Origin: Mesorhizobium sp. | GTDB lineage: Bacteria > Pseudomonadota > Alphaproteobacteria > Rhizobiales > Rhizobiaceae | Reading direction: 5' to 3' | DNA length: 64,000 nucleotides | Assembly (NCBI GenBank): GCA_004020875.1 | Contig: SAPZ01000004.1 | Location: 298,828-362,827 of the forward strand | Part shown: piece by piece, positions 17,417 to 27,168 of the stretch | How positions within the stretch are numbered: the stretch's first letter is position 1 | Layout: each line of letters begins with the position of its first letter | The notes under the pieces: model-generated | The model's database searches: none | What the model saw: only the letters and a program-made list of their open reading frames with translations | Told to the model about the DNA's origin: nothing | Program-made: the position numbers and the translations under genes

Positions 17417-17845
17417 TAACAGATCATTTTTGCCAGGCCGACAATTCTCCCTTTCGCCCACCCAAACCCCAATGAACCCAACGCTTCCGCCGGCCTCGTG
17501 AACAGGCGGAAATTCGGGCAAAACGCACAAAATCCGGGAAAAAAGACCGGCCTCGAAACTCTCCGGTCACGCCCGCAACAGGAGCGCATGGCCTATAAAA
17601 AGCGACTCGTTCCGACCCGTCAAGGATTCGTTTTTGTAGGTTTTGTGACCCCAACATCTTGTGTGTCACATATGTGGATAACGGGGACATGCGGAGCCCA
17701 GGTCCTCGGGCACTTGACGCGTTTATCGGGCTGCCGCGAAGCGTGTTGGACCAGCGGCTTTTCATTTTAGCTGGCTTGCACTATCTGTTGCGTTTGCGCG
17801 GGGGCGCGCCTTGTCAACACCAAAAGCATCCGCTACGCCCCGCTC
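17417..17845. other. 429-bp gap between nrdJ control region and gltX
   Basis: Divergent upstream region. It contains one exact DnaA-box sequence (TTATCCACA on the minus strand, 17673-17681) and AT-richer stretches near 17590-17660 that may hold the gltX promoter. Short ORFs here have no resemblance to known proteins. No tRNA or other RNA gene was recognised. Confidence 0.4.
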
Positions 17846-19219
17846 ATGACAGTCACCGTCCGTTTCGCCCCATCGCCGACCGGCCGCATCCATATCGGCA
17901 ATGCCCGCACGGCCCTGTTCAACTGGCTTTTCGCCATGAACAACAAGGGCCGTTTCATCCAGCGCTTCGACGACACGGACATTGCCCGCTCGAAGCAGGA
18001 ATATGCCGACTCCATCCTTTACGACCTGCATTGGCTGGGCATCTTTCCGGATGTCACCGAGTATCAGTCGCGCCGCTTCGAGATCTATGACGCGGCGGTT
18101 GAGCGGCTGAAGGCGGCGCGGGTGCTCTATGCCTGCTACGAGACGCCGGAAGAGCTCGATCTGCGCCGCAAGGTGCGCCGCACGCGCGGCTTGCCGCCGG
18201 TCTATGGCCGCGAGGCGCTGACGCTGACGCCGGAGCAGGTTGCCGAGTACCAGTCTGACGGCCGCAAGCCGCATTGGCGCTTCCTGCTGCCCAATTTCAC
18301 CAGCGATCCGCTGCAGCCGGAGCGCACGGACGTGCACTGGAACGACCTGGTGCGCGGCGAGGAGACGGTCGATCTCGCCTCGCTGTCGGACCCTGTCCTA
18401 GTGCGCGAGGACGGCACTTATCTCTACACGCTCCCTTCGGTGGTCGATGATATCGAGATGGGCGTCAGCCACGTCATCCGCGGCGACGATCATGTCACCA
18501 ACACCGGCGTGCAGATCGCCATCTTCAAGGCGCTCGGCGCCGAGCCGCCGCTCTTTGGTCACCACAATCTGCTCACCACGACCATGGGCGAGGGGCTGTC
18601 GAAGCGTAGCGGCGCGCTGTCGATCGAGAGCCTGCGCGAGGACGGCATCGAGCCGATGGCGGTCGCATCGCTGGCGGTGCTGGTCGGCACCTCGGAGAAT
18701 GTCACGGCGGCGCACGATCTCAACGAGCTTGCCGGCCATTTCGACCCAGCGGCGACGTCCAAATCCGCCTCCAAGTTCGACCCGGACGAGCTCCTCGTGC
18801 TCAATCGCGCGCTGATGCATCATATGACGTTCGAGGAAGCGCGCGACCGGCTGATGGTGCTGGGCATTTCCGGCGACAAGGCCGAGCCGTTCTGGCTGGC
18901 GGTGCGCGGCAACCTTGACCGCCTGTCGGACGCGGTCGGCTGGTGGCGCATCCTGAGCGAAGGCCCGCAGGAGCCGGCCGAGTTTTCCGGCGAGGACCGC
19001 GACTTCCTCAATCAGGCGTTCGAACTGCTGCCGGAGGAGCCGTGGAGCGGCACGGTCTGGAAGGACTGGACCGGCAAGATCAGGGAAGCCACAGGGCGCA
19101 AGGGCAAGCCGCTGTTCATGCCGCTGAGACTGGCGCTCACCGGGCGGACTTCGGGGCCGGAGCTTTCAGATCTATTGCCGCTGATGGGTCGGGAAGGAAC
19201 GCTGGCCCGACGACCCTGA
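17846..19219 (+). CDS. gltX: Glutamate-tRNA ligase
   Basis: 457-residue class I aminoacyl-tRNA synthetase that charges tRNA-Glu (and in organisms lacking GlnRS also tRNA-Gln). The ATP-binding HIGH motif appears as [19 protein letters not shown] near residues 8-26, and the KMSKS loop as [12 protein letters not shown] near 250. The anticodon-binding C-terminal part ends [14 protein letters not shown]. Rhizobia usually carry two gltX copies; which paralogue this is cannot be decided here. Its last 83 bp overlap the 3' end of the convergent DUF2865 gene. Confidence 0.93.
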   Translation: MTVTVRFAPSPTGRIHIGNARTALFNWLFAMNNKGRFIQRFDDTDIARSKQEYADSILYDLHWLGIFPDVTEYQSRRFEIYDAAVERLKAARVLYACYETPEELDLRRKVRRTRGLPPVYGREALTLTPEQVAEYQSDGRKPHWRFLLPNFTSDPLQPERTDVHWNDLVRGEETVDLASLSDPVLVREDGTYLYTLPSVVDDIEMGVSHVIRGDDHVTNTGVQIAIFKALGAEPPLFGHHNLLTTTMGEGLSKRSGALSIESLREDGIEPMAVASLAVLVGTSENVTAAHDLNELAGHFDPAATSKSASKFDPDELLVLNRALMHHMTFEEARDRLMVLGISGDKAEPFWLAVRGNLDRLSDAVGWWRILSEGPQEPAEFSGEDRDFLNQAFELLPEEPWSGTVWKDWTGKIREATGRKGKPLFMPLRLALTGRTSGPELSDLLPLMGREGTLARRP

Positions 19220-20378
19220 CCTTGCGCTGATCCGGCGGTAGCGCCGAGACCGGCGACACCGGCACCTTCGTGGTCAGCCGCTTGATCGCGTCCAGGTCGA
19301 GTCCGCCTTCTGCATTGGCGAGTGTTTCGGGATCGGCGCCGGGATCGGGCTTGTTCGCCGGCGCCGGGATGAAGGGCGCTGCCCCGCCTTCCGACTGCGA
19401 CTGTTCGGGATTGGCCGGCGGATTGCCGCCGATGATCGTGAAATTGCCGTTTCCGGCCTGCGCGTTGCATCCGCAACTCGGCGGCCGCGAATAATTGGCC
19501 TGCTTGTAAAGATAGGCGGTCGGCAGCTCGCTATAAGGCTGGCCGGTGACCGAGGAGGTCATCGAGCCTGAGTCATCGTCCATTCCACGTGAATAGAAGA
19601 CCTGCATCTCGGTGCCCGGGCAGCTCGATTCGCAGTTCTTCTGGTCGCGTTCGAAATCGCCGACGGAGGCGGCGTTGGACATCGGATAAAAATAGCCGTC
19701 GCAGGTGCGCACGCACATGGTATGGAACTCGCCGCCCAGCCTTGGCAGGTCCATGCCGTCCGGTTGGTTGATGACGCGGCGGATGTTGCGCACGCTCGGA
19801 TCATCAAGCGGCACGTCCGACGCATCCGGCATGTCGGGGGCATCGGGCGTTTCGAGCTGCTCGCCCTGGCGGCCGAAAAGCTGCTCGAAAAGGTTGCCGC
19901 CGCCATTGTCGCGGGAAGCCTCCTGAAGCGGCGCGCGTCGGGGGGCGATCTCGTCGTCGCGACAGTTATTGGCATCGAGCGCAGCGAGGATGCGGCCGCG
20001 GTCGCGCCGCGTGCTACCGGCGGCAAGCCGCTCGCGCTTTGCCTGAAGCGCGTCGAGATTGGCGTTCATGCGCTCTATCGAGGCGTTGATCGCCGCGCAC
20101 CGGCTCACATTGCGCGAAAACAGCGTGAAGCCGCAGCCGGCATCGCTTGCCCGGCCGCGGGCCCTGGCAAGTTGCTCGCGCTGGCGAGCGATCGCGTCGT
20201 CATATTTGCGGACGAGGCCCGGTCCGCCGCCACCGCCGCGCGTTGCGGCGAGGTCGGCTTCGAGCTGGCGGCACGTGCGCGAATCTGCCTGGGAGTCCGT
20301 GACGGCGACGGCCCCTGCGAGCGCTGCAAGCAGCGGCAGCGGCACTAGGAGGGCCAGCTTCGACCTCGCGCCTTTCAT
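19137..20378 (-). CDS. DUF2865 exported protein
   Basis: 413 residues with a signal peptide ([24 protein letters not shown]). The next ~90 residues form a charged helical region ([20 protein letters not shown]), then a Pro/Asp-rich linker. The conserved DUF2865 core around 210-310 includes [35 protein letters not shown] and YSRPPSCGC, with paired cysteines suited to disulfides in the periplasm. Function is unknown; the family is common in Hyphomicrobiales. The 3' end overlaps gltX by 83 bp in convergent orientation. Confidence 0.82.
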   Translation of the reverse strand: MKGARSKLALLVPLPLLAALAGAVAVTDSQADSRTCRQLEADLAATRGGGGGPGLVRKYDDAIARQREQLARARGRASDAGCGFTLFSRNVSRCAAINASIERMNANLDALQAKRERLAAGSTRRDRGRILAALDANNCRDDEIAPRRAPLQEASRDNGGGNLFEQLFGRQGEQLETPDAPDMPDASDVPLDDPSVRNIRRVINQPDGMDLPRLGGEFHTMCVRTCDGYFYPMSNAASVGDFERDQKNCESSCPGTEMQVFYSRGMDDDSGSMTSSVTGQPYSELPTAYLYKQANYSRPPSCGCNAQAGNGNFTIIGGNPPANPEQSQSEGGAAPFIPAPANKPDPGADPETLANAEGGLDLDAIKRLTTKVPVSPVSALPPDQRKVRVVGPAFLPDPSAAIDLKAPAPKSAR

Positions 20379-20491
20379 CTGAACCCCAAATCGCTCGACC
20401 GACCCGAAGCTACGCCGCGGTGGTTAACCGACTATGCCAGAGTCGCCACGACTGCGCCTAAGGGGAATTCGGCGAGAAGCCGCCATGCCCT

Positions 20492-22816
20492 TCAGCCCGC
20501 ATCGACCAGCGCCTGCGCCTTGTGCGCCGCCTCGACGACGGCCAAAGCGGTCATGTTGACGACGCCGCGCGAGGTCACGGACGGGGTCAATATATGCGCG
20601 GGCTTGTCGGTGCCGAGCAGGATCGGTCCGACATGCAGCGCGTCCATCATGGCGCCGAGCGCCGTCAGCGTGATATTGGCCGAATCGAGGTTCGGGAAGA
20701 CCAGCAGATTGGCCTCGCCCTTCAGCCTGGAATGCGGATAGACGCGCTGGCGCAGATGTTCCGAAAGCGCCGTATCGGCATGCATCTCGCCGTCGCATTC
20801 AAGGCCGGGCGCGATGCGCGCCAGGATCGCCGCGGCTTGCCGCATCTTGAATGCGCTCGGCGCGTCGCGCGAACCGAAATCCGAGAAGGAGAGAAGGGCG
20901 GCTTTGGGTTCCATGCCGAAACGCCTGATTTCCTCGGCCGCCAGAACGGTCATCTCGGCGATCTCCTCGGCCGTGGGATCGATGGAGACGTAGGTGTCGG
21001 TGAGAAAGATGATGCCTCGCTGGGAAATCAGCATGGAGAGTGCCGACAGATCGCGGTCCTTGACGCCGGCGCGCGCCCCGATGATCAGCGAGACATTGCG
21101 CAAATGCCGCTCGAAGCGGCCTTCGAGCCCGCATATCATGGCATCCGCATCGCCACGCTTCAGCGCGAGGGCCGCGATCACCGTATTGTTGGTGCGCACC
21201 ATGGTGCGGGCGGCTTCCGTGGTCACGCCGCGCCGGCCGGCGAGCTCGATCAAAAGGTCGACATAATGGCGGTAGCGCGGATCGTCTTCGGGATTGATCA
21301 ACGCGAAATCGACGCCAGGACGAATGCGCAGGCCATAGCGCTTCAAACGGACTTCGACGACGTGTGGGCGGCCTATCAAGGTCGGTTCCGCGATGCCTTC
21401 CTCCAGCACCACCTGCGCGGCGCGCAGCACGCGCTCATCCTCGCCGTCGGCATAGATGACGCGCTTGGCGCTTGAAGCCTTGGCGGAGGAAAACACCGGC
21501 TTCATCACCAGGCCGGAACGGAAGACGAAGCGGTTGAGCTTGTCGATATAGGCGGCGAAATCGCTGATTGGCCGTGTCGCGACGCCGGTGTCGCAGGCGG
21601 CCTTCGCCACCGCCGGCGCAATGCGCAGGATAAGGCGGGGATCGAAGGGCGAGGGGATCAGGAAATCAGGCCCGAACATCGGCGTCTCACCGGAATAGGC
21701 GCGCGCCGCGATATCCGACGGCTCCTCGCGGGCAAGGGCGGCGATCGCCCGCACCGCGGCCATTTTCATCTCCTCATTGATGGCGCTGGCGCCGCAATCG
21801 AGCGCGCCGCGGAAGATGTAAGGAAAGCACAGCACGTTGTTGACTTGATTGGGAAAATCCGAGCGCCCGGTGCAGATCATGGCGTCCGGCCGGGCGGCCC
21901 GCGCCAGCTCCGGCATGATCTCGGGATTGGGGTTGGCCAAAGCCAGGATCAGCGGCTTCGGCGCCATGTGCTGCAGGAGCTCGGGCTTCAGCACGCCCGC
22001 GGCGGAGAGGCCGAGAAAGACGTCGGCGCCGGAAATCACATCGGCCAGCGCGCGCGCCTCCGTGTCCTTCACATAGGGGTCTTTCCAGCGATCCATCTCC
22101 TCGACGCGGCCCCTGTAGGCGACGCCGAAACGGTCGGTGACCCAGATGTTTTCCACCTTGGCGCCGAGCGAGACCAAAAGGTTGAGGCAGGCAAGCGCGG
22201 CGGCGCCCGCGCCGGAGGTGACGATCTTGATGTCGGAAATCGCCTTGCCGGCCAGTTCCAGTCCGTTGAGCACCGCCGCGGCGACAATGATCGCCGTGCC
22301 ATGCTGATCATCGTGGAAGACCGGAATGCCCATGCGGGCCTTCAGCCGCTCCTCGACCTCGAAGCATTCCGGCGCCTTGATGTCCTCGAGATTGATGCCG
22401 CCGAAAGTCGGCTCGAGCGCGGCCACGGTCTCGACCATGCGGTCGATCTCCGGCGCGTCGATCTCGATGTCGAAGACGTCGATGCCGGCGAATTTCTTAA
22501 ACAGCACCGCCTTGCCTTCCATCACCGGCTTGGAGGCGAGGGGGCCGATATTGCCAAGTCCAAGCACGGCGGAGCCGTTGGAAACGACGCCGACGAGATT
22601 GGCCCGCGCAGTGTAGTCGGCGGCGGTCGCCGGATCGTCGCGGATCTCGAGGCAGGGCGCCGCCACGCCCGGCGAATAGGCAAGCGCCAGGTCGCGCTGG
22701 TTGCCGAGCGGCTTCGTCGCTTGGATCTCGAGCTTTCCCGGCTTGGGGTGCTTGTGGAAGAAGAGGGCGGCCTCGTCGAGGTCCGACCGGGCCGTTTTCT
22801 TGTTCTCGCCGTCCAT
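20492..22816 (-). CDS. maeB: NADP-type malic enzyme with phosphotransacetylase-like tail
   Basis: 774-residue hybrid protein. The first ~440 residues are the malic enzyme (malate to pyruvate plus CO2): [59 protein letters not shown] and the cofactor site [17 protein letters not shown]. Residues ~450-774 resemble phosphate acetyl/butyryltransferase ([33 protein letters not shown]) but act mainly in regulation in this family. Rhizobia have an NAD form (DME, needed in bacteroids) and an NADP form (TME); the two are alike in layout and I cannot assign cofactor. Start at MDGENKK with GGGAGGG before it. Confidence 0.92.
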   Translation of the reverse strand: MDGENKKTARSDLDEAALFFHKHPKPGKLEIQATKPLGNQRDLALAYSPGVAAPCLEIRDDPATAADYTARANLVGVVSNGSAVLGLGNIGPLASKPVMEGKAVLFKKFAGIDVFDIEIDAPEIDRMVETVAALEPTFGGINLEDIKAPECFEVEERLKARMGIPVFHDDQHGTAIIVAAAVLNGLELAGKAISDIKIVTSGAGAAALACLNLLVSLGAKVENIWVTDRFGVAYRGRVEEMDRWKDPYVKDTEARALADVISGADVFLGLSAAGVLKPELLQHMAPKPLILALANPNPEIMPELARAARPDAMICTGRSDFPNQVNNVLCFPYIFRGALDCGASAINEEMKMAAVRAIAALAREEPSDIAARAYSGETPMFGPDFLIPSPFDPRLILRIAPAVAKAACDTGVATRPISDFAAYIDKLNRFVFRSGLVMKPVFSSAKASSAKRVIYADGEDERVLRAAQVVLEEGIAEPTLIGRPHVVEVRLKRYGLRIRPGVDFALINPEDDPRYRHYVDLLIELAGRRGVTTEAARTMVRTNNTVIAALALKRGDADAMICGLEGRFERHLRNVSLIIGARAGVKDRDLSALSMLISQRGIIFLTDTYVSIDPTAEEIAEMTVLAAEEIRRFGMEPKAALLSFSDFGSRDAPSAFKMRQAAAILARIAPGLECDGEMHADTALSEHLRQRVYPHSRLKGEANLLVFPNLDSANITLTALGAMMDALHVGPILLGTDKPAHILTPSVTSRGVVNMTALAVVEAAHKAQALVDAG

Positions 22817-22978
22817 TCCGGCCCTCCCTATGCTGTCTGCTCTGACGCTTTCTAGCACGCGGCGACAAGTGTTCGCGACGGCAAATCGCTGCCTCCGGCC
22901 TTCATAGTGCCGGAGCGAAATAATCGATCGAATCCAGCCGGTTGGCCGGTGAACCTCAAGCCTTTGGATTGGCGGCGG

Positions 22979-23758
22979 TCAGAACGCGCTGACGTAGAGG
23001 CCGCCGTCGACCGGGATGTTCTGGCCAGTGAGGTAGCCGGCATGGACCGAGCACAGGAAGGCGCAGATCTGGCCGAATTCCTCCGGCGTGCCGAGACGTT
23101 TCGCCGGCACGTCGGCGCTGATGCGGGCCTTGCGAGCGGCGGCCGCGGCCGGGTCTTCCGGAGTGCCCGCCTCATGCGGGCCGCGCAGCCGGTCGGTGTC
23201 GAGCTTGCCGGGCAGCAGGCTGTTGATCGTGACGTTGCGATCGATCACCGTGCGCGCCACACCCGCCAGGAACGAGGTCAGGCCGGCGCGCGCGCCGGAC
23301 GACAGGTCGAGGCCGGGGATCGGCACATAGACCGACAGCGAGGTGATGTTGACGATACGGCCGAAGCCGCGCCTAGCCATTCCGTCGATGACCGCCTGGA
23401 TGAGCTCGATGGGCGTGACCATGTTCTGCGTCACGCCCTCAAGGATTTTCGTGCGATCAAGCTCGCGGAAATCGCGCAGCGGCGGGCCGCCATTGTTGTT
23501 GACCAGGATATCCGGATCGGGGCAGGCGGCAAGCAGCGCCTTCTGCACCTCGGGCTTTGACACGTCGCCGGGCACTTCGATCACCTTGACACCGAACTTT
23601 TCGCGAATCTCGGCGGCGGTCTTGGCAAGAAGCTCGGCGTTGCGTCCGTTGACGACGAGGTCGGCACCGGCTTCGGCCAGCGCCATGGCGCAACCCTTTC
23701 CAAGTCCCTTGCTCGAGGCGCAGACGATAGCCTTCTTGCCGCGAATGCCGAGATCCAT
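22979..23758 (-). CDS. Atypical short-chain dehydrogenase/reductase
   Basis: 259-residue Rossmann-fold SDR. Cofactor loop CASSKGLGKGCAMAL (near residues 14-28), NNNGGPPLRDF, and NITSLSVYVPIPG with the catalytic serine position are present. At the place of the YxxxK motif the sequence reads S-SGA-R in LDLSSGARAGL, so the catalytic tyrosine and lysine are replaced by Ser and Arg. Such variants form a recognisable SDR subgroup, but their reaction is unclear and this one may not be a standard dehydrogenase. The ATG at 23758 has CAGGAG upstream. Monocistronic, divergent from the LpxH-like gene. Confidence 0.88.
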   Translation of the reverse strand: MDLGIRGKKAIVCASSKGLGKGCAMALAEAGADLVVNGRNAELLAKTAAEIREKFGVKVIEVPGDVSKPEVQKALLAACPDPDILVNNNGGPPLRDFRELDRTKILEGVTQNMVTPIELIQAVIDGMARRGFGRIVNITSLSVYVPIPGLDLSSGARAGLTSFLAGVARTVIDRNVTINSLLPGKLDTDRLRGPHEAGTPEDPAAAAARKARISADVPAKRLGTPEEFGQICAFLCSVHAGYLTGQNIPVDGGLYVSAF

Positions 23759-23880
23759 GGTGATTTTCTCCTGATGCTTTGGCGGCGCCAAGCTAGCGCC
23801 TGGGCTGGATCAATCGCAACCGTCATACGGTTGTTGCATGAATCGGGGCATAGGCACGCGAAAGCAAAGGGTAAATCGCG

Positions 23881-24711
23881 ATGTCAGCCCCAGAGCCCCG
23901 CACCTTCCGCGCCCTGTTCATTTCCGACGTGCATCTCGGCTCGAAAGCGGCCAAGGCCGATTTCCTGATCGACTTCCTGCGCTATCACGACGCCGAGATC
24001 ATCTATCTGGTCGGCGATATCGTCGACGGCTGGCGGCTGCGGCGCAGCTGGCACTGGCCGCAGAGCCACAACGACGTCGTGCAGAAGCTGCTGCGAAAGG
24101 CGCGCAAGGGCGCCTCGATCACCTATATCGCCGGCAACCACGATGAATTCGCCCGCCAGTTCCAGGGCGTGCATTTCGGCGGCATCGTCGTCGCCGACCG
24201 CGCCATCCACGAGACCGCCGACGGCCGGCGCCTGCTGGTCATCCATGGCGACCAGTTCGACACGGTGGTGCACAACCAGCGCTGGCTCGCCTATCTCGGC
24301 GACTATGCCTATGACGCGGCGATGCTGATCAACCGGGTTGTGACCAAGCTGCGCCACCTTCTCGGCCTGCCTTACTGGTCGTTCTCGTCCTGGGCCAAGG
24401 TCAAGGTGAAGAAGGCGGTCAATTTCATTGGATCGTTCCAGACCGTGCTTTCCGAGGAAGCGCGACGCTCGCATGTCGACGGCGTGATCTGCGGCCATAT
24501 CCATCATGCCGCCATCGAGAGCTATGGCGAGGTGCAGTACATCAACACCGGCGACTGGGTGGAAAGCTGCACGGCGGTGGTCGAGCATTTCGACGGCCGG
24601 ATGGAGATTCTGACCTGGGCGCATGTGCTGCCCGAGTCCTCGGCCGGCAAGGATGTGCTGGTTCCGGTCGACATTATCGACCTCAAGGGCAGGGCGGCGC
24701 GAGCGGCCTGA
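23881..24711 (+). CDS. UDP-2,3-diacylglucosamine diphosphatase-like metallophosphoesterase
   Basis: 276-residue calcineurin-type phosphoesterase. All metal-binding blocks are visible: SDVHLGS (15-21), LVGDIVDGW, AGNHDEFAR, IHGDQFDT and CGHIHHA. The arrangement matches the LpxH-like group, which hydrolyses UDP-2,3-diacylglucosamine to lipid X in lipid A synthesis. Most alphaproteobacteria rely on LpxI for that step, so this protein may have a related but different substrate. It acts on the cytoplasmic face of the inner membrane. Single gene. Confidence 0.85.
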   Translation: MSAPEPRTFRALFISDVHLGSKAAKADFLIDFLRYHDAEIIYLVGDIVDGWRLRRSWHWPQSHNDVVQKLLRKARKGASITYIAGNHDEFARQFQGVHFGGIVVADRAIHETADGRRLLVIHGDQFDTVVHNQRWLAYLGDYAYDAAMLINRVVTKLRHLLGLPYWSFSSWAKVKVKKAVNFIGSFQTVLSEEARRSHVDGVICGHIHHAAIESYGEVQYINTGDWVESCTAVVEHFDGRMEILTWAHVLPESSAGKDVLVPVDIIDLKGRAARAA

Positions 24712-24922
24712 AAGCGCCTGCCTGTCAGGGAGTAGCCCGGGTTCGAGCGCCTCGTCCCGAGTTGTTCACCAAGGCCGAAGCGCGGCATATTCCGTGCCGG
24801 GCGTGGCCTTCAACAGCTTTGCCGCCAATCGTTTAGTCCAGACAGTTCCGCCCTGGCTTGCCGCATGTTAGGGATCGAGACGCGTTGCAGGCCTCTCGAG
24901 TGCAACGCAATTGGATCGATTC

Positions 24923-26137
24923 ATGTCGCTGCCGCCGCTCCCGCCCGAACAACGCGTCAAGCCCAGCCATTTCGAACTGCGCATCAGCCTGATCTTCGCG
25001 ACGTTGTTCGTGTCGCAGGGCACGCACCTGCCTTATTTTCCGCTCTGGCTGCAGGCTAAAGGCTTTCATGCCGAGCAGATCGCGGTGATCCTGGCGGCGC
25101 CTATGTTCCTGCGCGTGGTGACGACACCGATGCTGACGGCGCTTGCCGACCGGGCGAAGGACCGCGCCAATGTCTATATCGCGCTAGTCGCAGCCTCGAT
25201 GGTCATTTCGGCCGGCTATTTCCTGCCGGCCACCTACGCGATCGTGCTTGCCGTGTCGCTCTTGCTGACGATCGCCTGGACGCCGCATTCGCCGATGGCG
25301 GATTCGCTGGCGCTGTCGGGCGTGCGGCGCTTCGGCTCCAACTATACGGGGATGCGCAAATGGGGTTCGATATCCTATCTCTGCGCCAATATCGCGGGCG
25401 GATTCATCCTTGCGGCCACCGGCCCGCAGGCGGTTCCGGTGATCATCTTCGTGGCGCTCGGCGCGGCGCTGGTCGCGGCGCTAGTGGCGCCGCGCATGGG
25501 GCGGCCGCGCAAGGCCTCGCCACTGTCGGCCACCGAGATCCAGCATAAGGCTCCCAGCCTCTTCAACGCCTATTTCCTCTATTTCACCCTCGGGGTCGGC
25601 GTCATCACCGCCAGCCACGCCTTCCTTTACGGTTTCGTGTCGATCTACTGGAAGTCGATCGGCATCGGCGATTCCATCGTCGGCCTTCTATGGGCCTGGG
25701 GTGTGGTGTCGGAAGTCTGTATGTTCTTGTTTTTCAACCGAATTTTTTCTTCGGTCTCGGTGGTGAAGGTGATGTTGATCGCCGGCGTCGGCTCGATCGT
25801 GCGCTGGATCGCCTTTCCGCTCGTCTGGCCGCTCGGGCTTGGCGTCGCCGGCTTCTTCCTTGTCCAGTCGCTGCATTCGGTCTCCGTCGCCATGGTGCTG
25901 ATCGGCCTGCAGAAGATGATCGGCGAGACGATTTCCGAGGAGCGCACGGGTGCCGCGCAAGGCATAGCCTATTTCTTCAACGGCTTCTTCATGGCGGCGG
26001 TGACGCTCGCTTCCGGCCCGCTTTACGACCGCTTGGGCGTCGACGGTTTCTGGGCGATGATCCCGATCGCGATCATCGGCATGGGGCTGATCGGTCTTGC
26101 CGCACGCTCAACCCCAAAGCTCCCTGTCAGGGGGTGA
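24923..26137 (+). CDS. Major facilitator superfamily transporter
   Basis: 404-residue MFS protein with about 12 hydrophobic segments, in the group related to the phenylpropionate permease HcaT (MFS_1-like): FATLFVSQGTHLPYFPLWLQAKGF, APMFLRVVTTPMLTALADRAKDR and SGVRRFGSNYTGMRKWGSISYL are typical. The central loop (RPRKASPLSATEIQHKAPSLF) divides the two halves. Substrate unknown. The ATG at 24923 is used; a TTG four codons earlier is also in frame. Its final 30 bp overlap the end of the convergent epimerase gene. Confidence 0.85.
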   Translation: MSLPPLPPEQRVKPSHFELRISLIFATLFVSQGTHLPYFPLWLQAKGFHAEQIAVILAAPMFLRVVTTPMLTALADRAKDRANVYIALVAASMVISAGYFLPATYAIVLAVSLLLTIAWTPHSPMADSLALSGVRRFGSNYTGMRKWGSISYLCANIAGGFILAATGPQAVPVIIFVALGAALVAALVAPRMGRPRKASPLSATEIQHKAPSLFNAYFLYFTLGVGVITASHAFLYGFVSIYWKSIGIGDSIVGLLWAWGVVSEVCMFLFFNRIFSSVSVVKVMLIAGVGSIVRWIAFPLVWPLGLGVAGFFLVQSLHSVSVAMVLIGLQKMIGETISEERTGAAQGIAYFFNGFFMAAVTLASGPLYDRLGVDGFWAMIPIAIIGMGLIGLAARSTPKLPVRG

Positions 26138-27091
26138 AACCAGCGATCCCTGGTAGACGAGGCCGGGCTCGCGGTCGCGTGCGAGAAGCAGCGGGCCGTC
26201 GAGGTCGACGAAGTCGGCATCCTGCGCCAGCAAGACCGCCGGCGCCATGGCGAGTGAGGTGCCGACCATGCAGCCCACCATGATCTCGAAGCCGAGATCG
26301 CGGGCACGGTCGCGCAATCTCAACGCCTCCGTCAGGCCGCCGGATTTGTCGAGCTTGATGTTGACGGCGTCGTATAGACCGACAAGCGCGTCGAGGTCCT
26401 TCGCCGCGTGCACGCTTTCGTCGGCGCAGATCGGCACAGGATGCGCTATCCGGCGCAGGATGTCGTCCTTGCCCGCCGGCAGCGGCTGCTCGACGAGCGC
26501 AATGCCATGCTGCGCGGCGAAGGCAAGGTTCGCCTCAATAGTCTCGTCCATCCAGCCCTCATTGGCATCTAGGATGATGCGGCTGTTGGGGGCGGCCTCC
26601 GTCACCGCGTGGATCCGCGCCATGTCGTTGTCGCCGCCGATCTTGACCTTGAGCAAGGGCCGCGCGGCGTTGGCGCGTGCTTGCGCCGCCATGGCTTCCG
26701 GTTCGGCAAGCGACAGCGTGTAGGCGGTTTCGAGCGGCTTGGCTGAAACAGCGCCGATCGCTGTCGCCACGGGCGTCCCGGTCAGCTTGGCTTCCAGGTC
26801 CCAAAGGGCGCAGTCGATGGCGTTTCGCGCGGCGCCCGCGGGCATGGCATCAAGCAGCGCGGTCCTGCCTAGTCCGCCGGCGATTTGGTCGCGCATCGCC
26901 TCGATGGCGGCGCATACGCCCTCCATGGTCTCGCCGTAGCGCTTGTAAGGCACGCACTCGCCGCGTCCGGAACGTCCCCCGTCAGCAATCGTTACGGTGA
27001 TGACTTCGGCCTCGGTTTTGGATCCGCGTGAGATGGTGAAGGTGCCGGCGATCGGAAATCGCTCCATTTCGACCGAAATGACACGCGCCAT
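26108..27091 (-). CDS. Enolase-superfamily dipeptide epimerase / N-acetyl-Glu racemase-like (DgcA-type)
   Basis: 327-residue enolase-superfamily enzyme of the muconate lactonising subgroup. Catalytic elements: LLKVKIGG (K-x-K base), DANEGW, VEQPLP and CADESVH (metal ligands), NIKLDKSGGLTEA (second base lysine) and the terminal DLDGPLLLARDREPG. These match L-Ala-D/L-Glu epimerases and the N-acetyl-D-glutamate racemase DgcA. The usual DgcA partner (DUF1611, DgcN) is not adjacent, so peptidoglycan-peptide recycling is equally possible. The start MARVISVEMERF is 77 bp from the divergent Mla operon. Confidence 0.87.
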   Translation of the reverse strand: MARVISVEMERFPIAGTFTISRGSKTEAEVITVTIADGGRSGRGECVPYKRYGETMEGVCAAIEAMRDQIAGGLGRTALLDAMPAGAARNAIDCALWDLEAKLTGTPVATAIGAVSAKPLETAYTLSLAEPEAMAAQARANAARPLLKVKIGGDNDMARIHAVTEAAPNSRIILDANEGWMDETIEANLAFAAQHGIALVEQPLPAGKDDILRRIAHPVPICADESVHAAKDLDALVGLYDAVNIKLDKSGGLTEALRLRDRARDLGFEIMVGCMVGTSLAMAPAVLLAQDADFVDLDGPLLLARDREPGLVYQGSLVSPPDRELWG

Positions 27092-27168
27092 AATTTTCTT
27101 CTCCGGCTGTGCGACACCGGTCTGCCGGCAAATCGACACGCCAGTCCCGTCACGCTAAACAGGACGCC

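Noticed and set aside
17498-17770. 90-codon frame in the nrdJ-gltX gap
   Set aside because: No ribosome-binding site, atypical composition and no similarity to known proteins.
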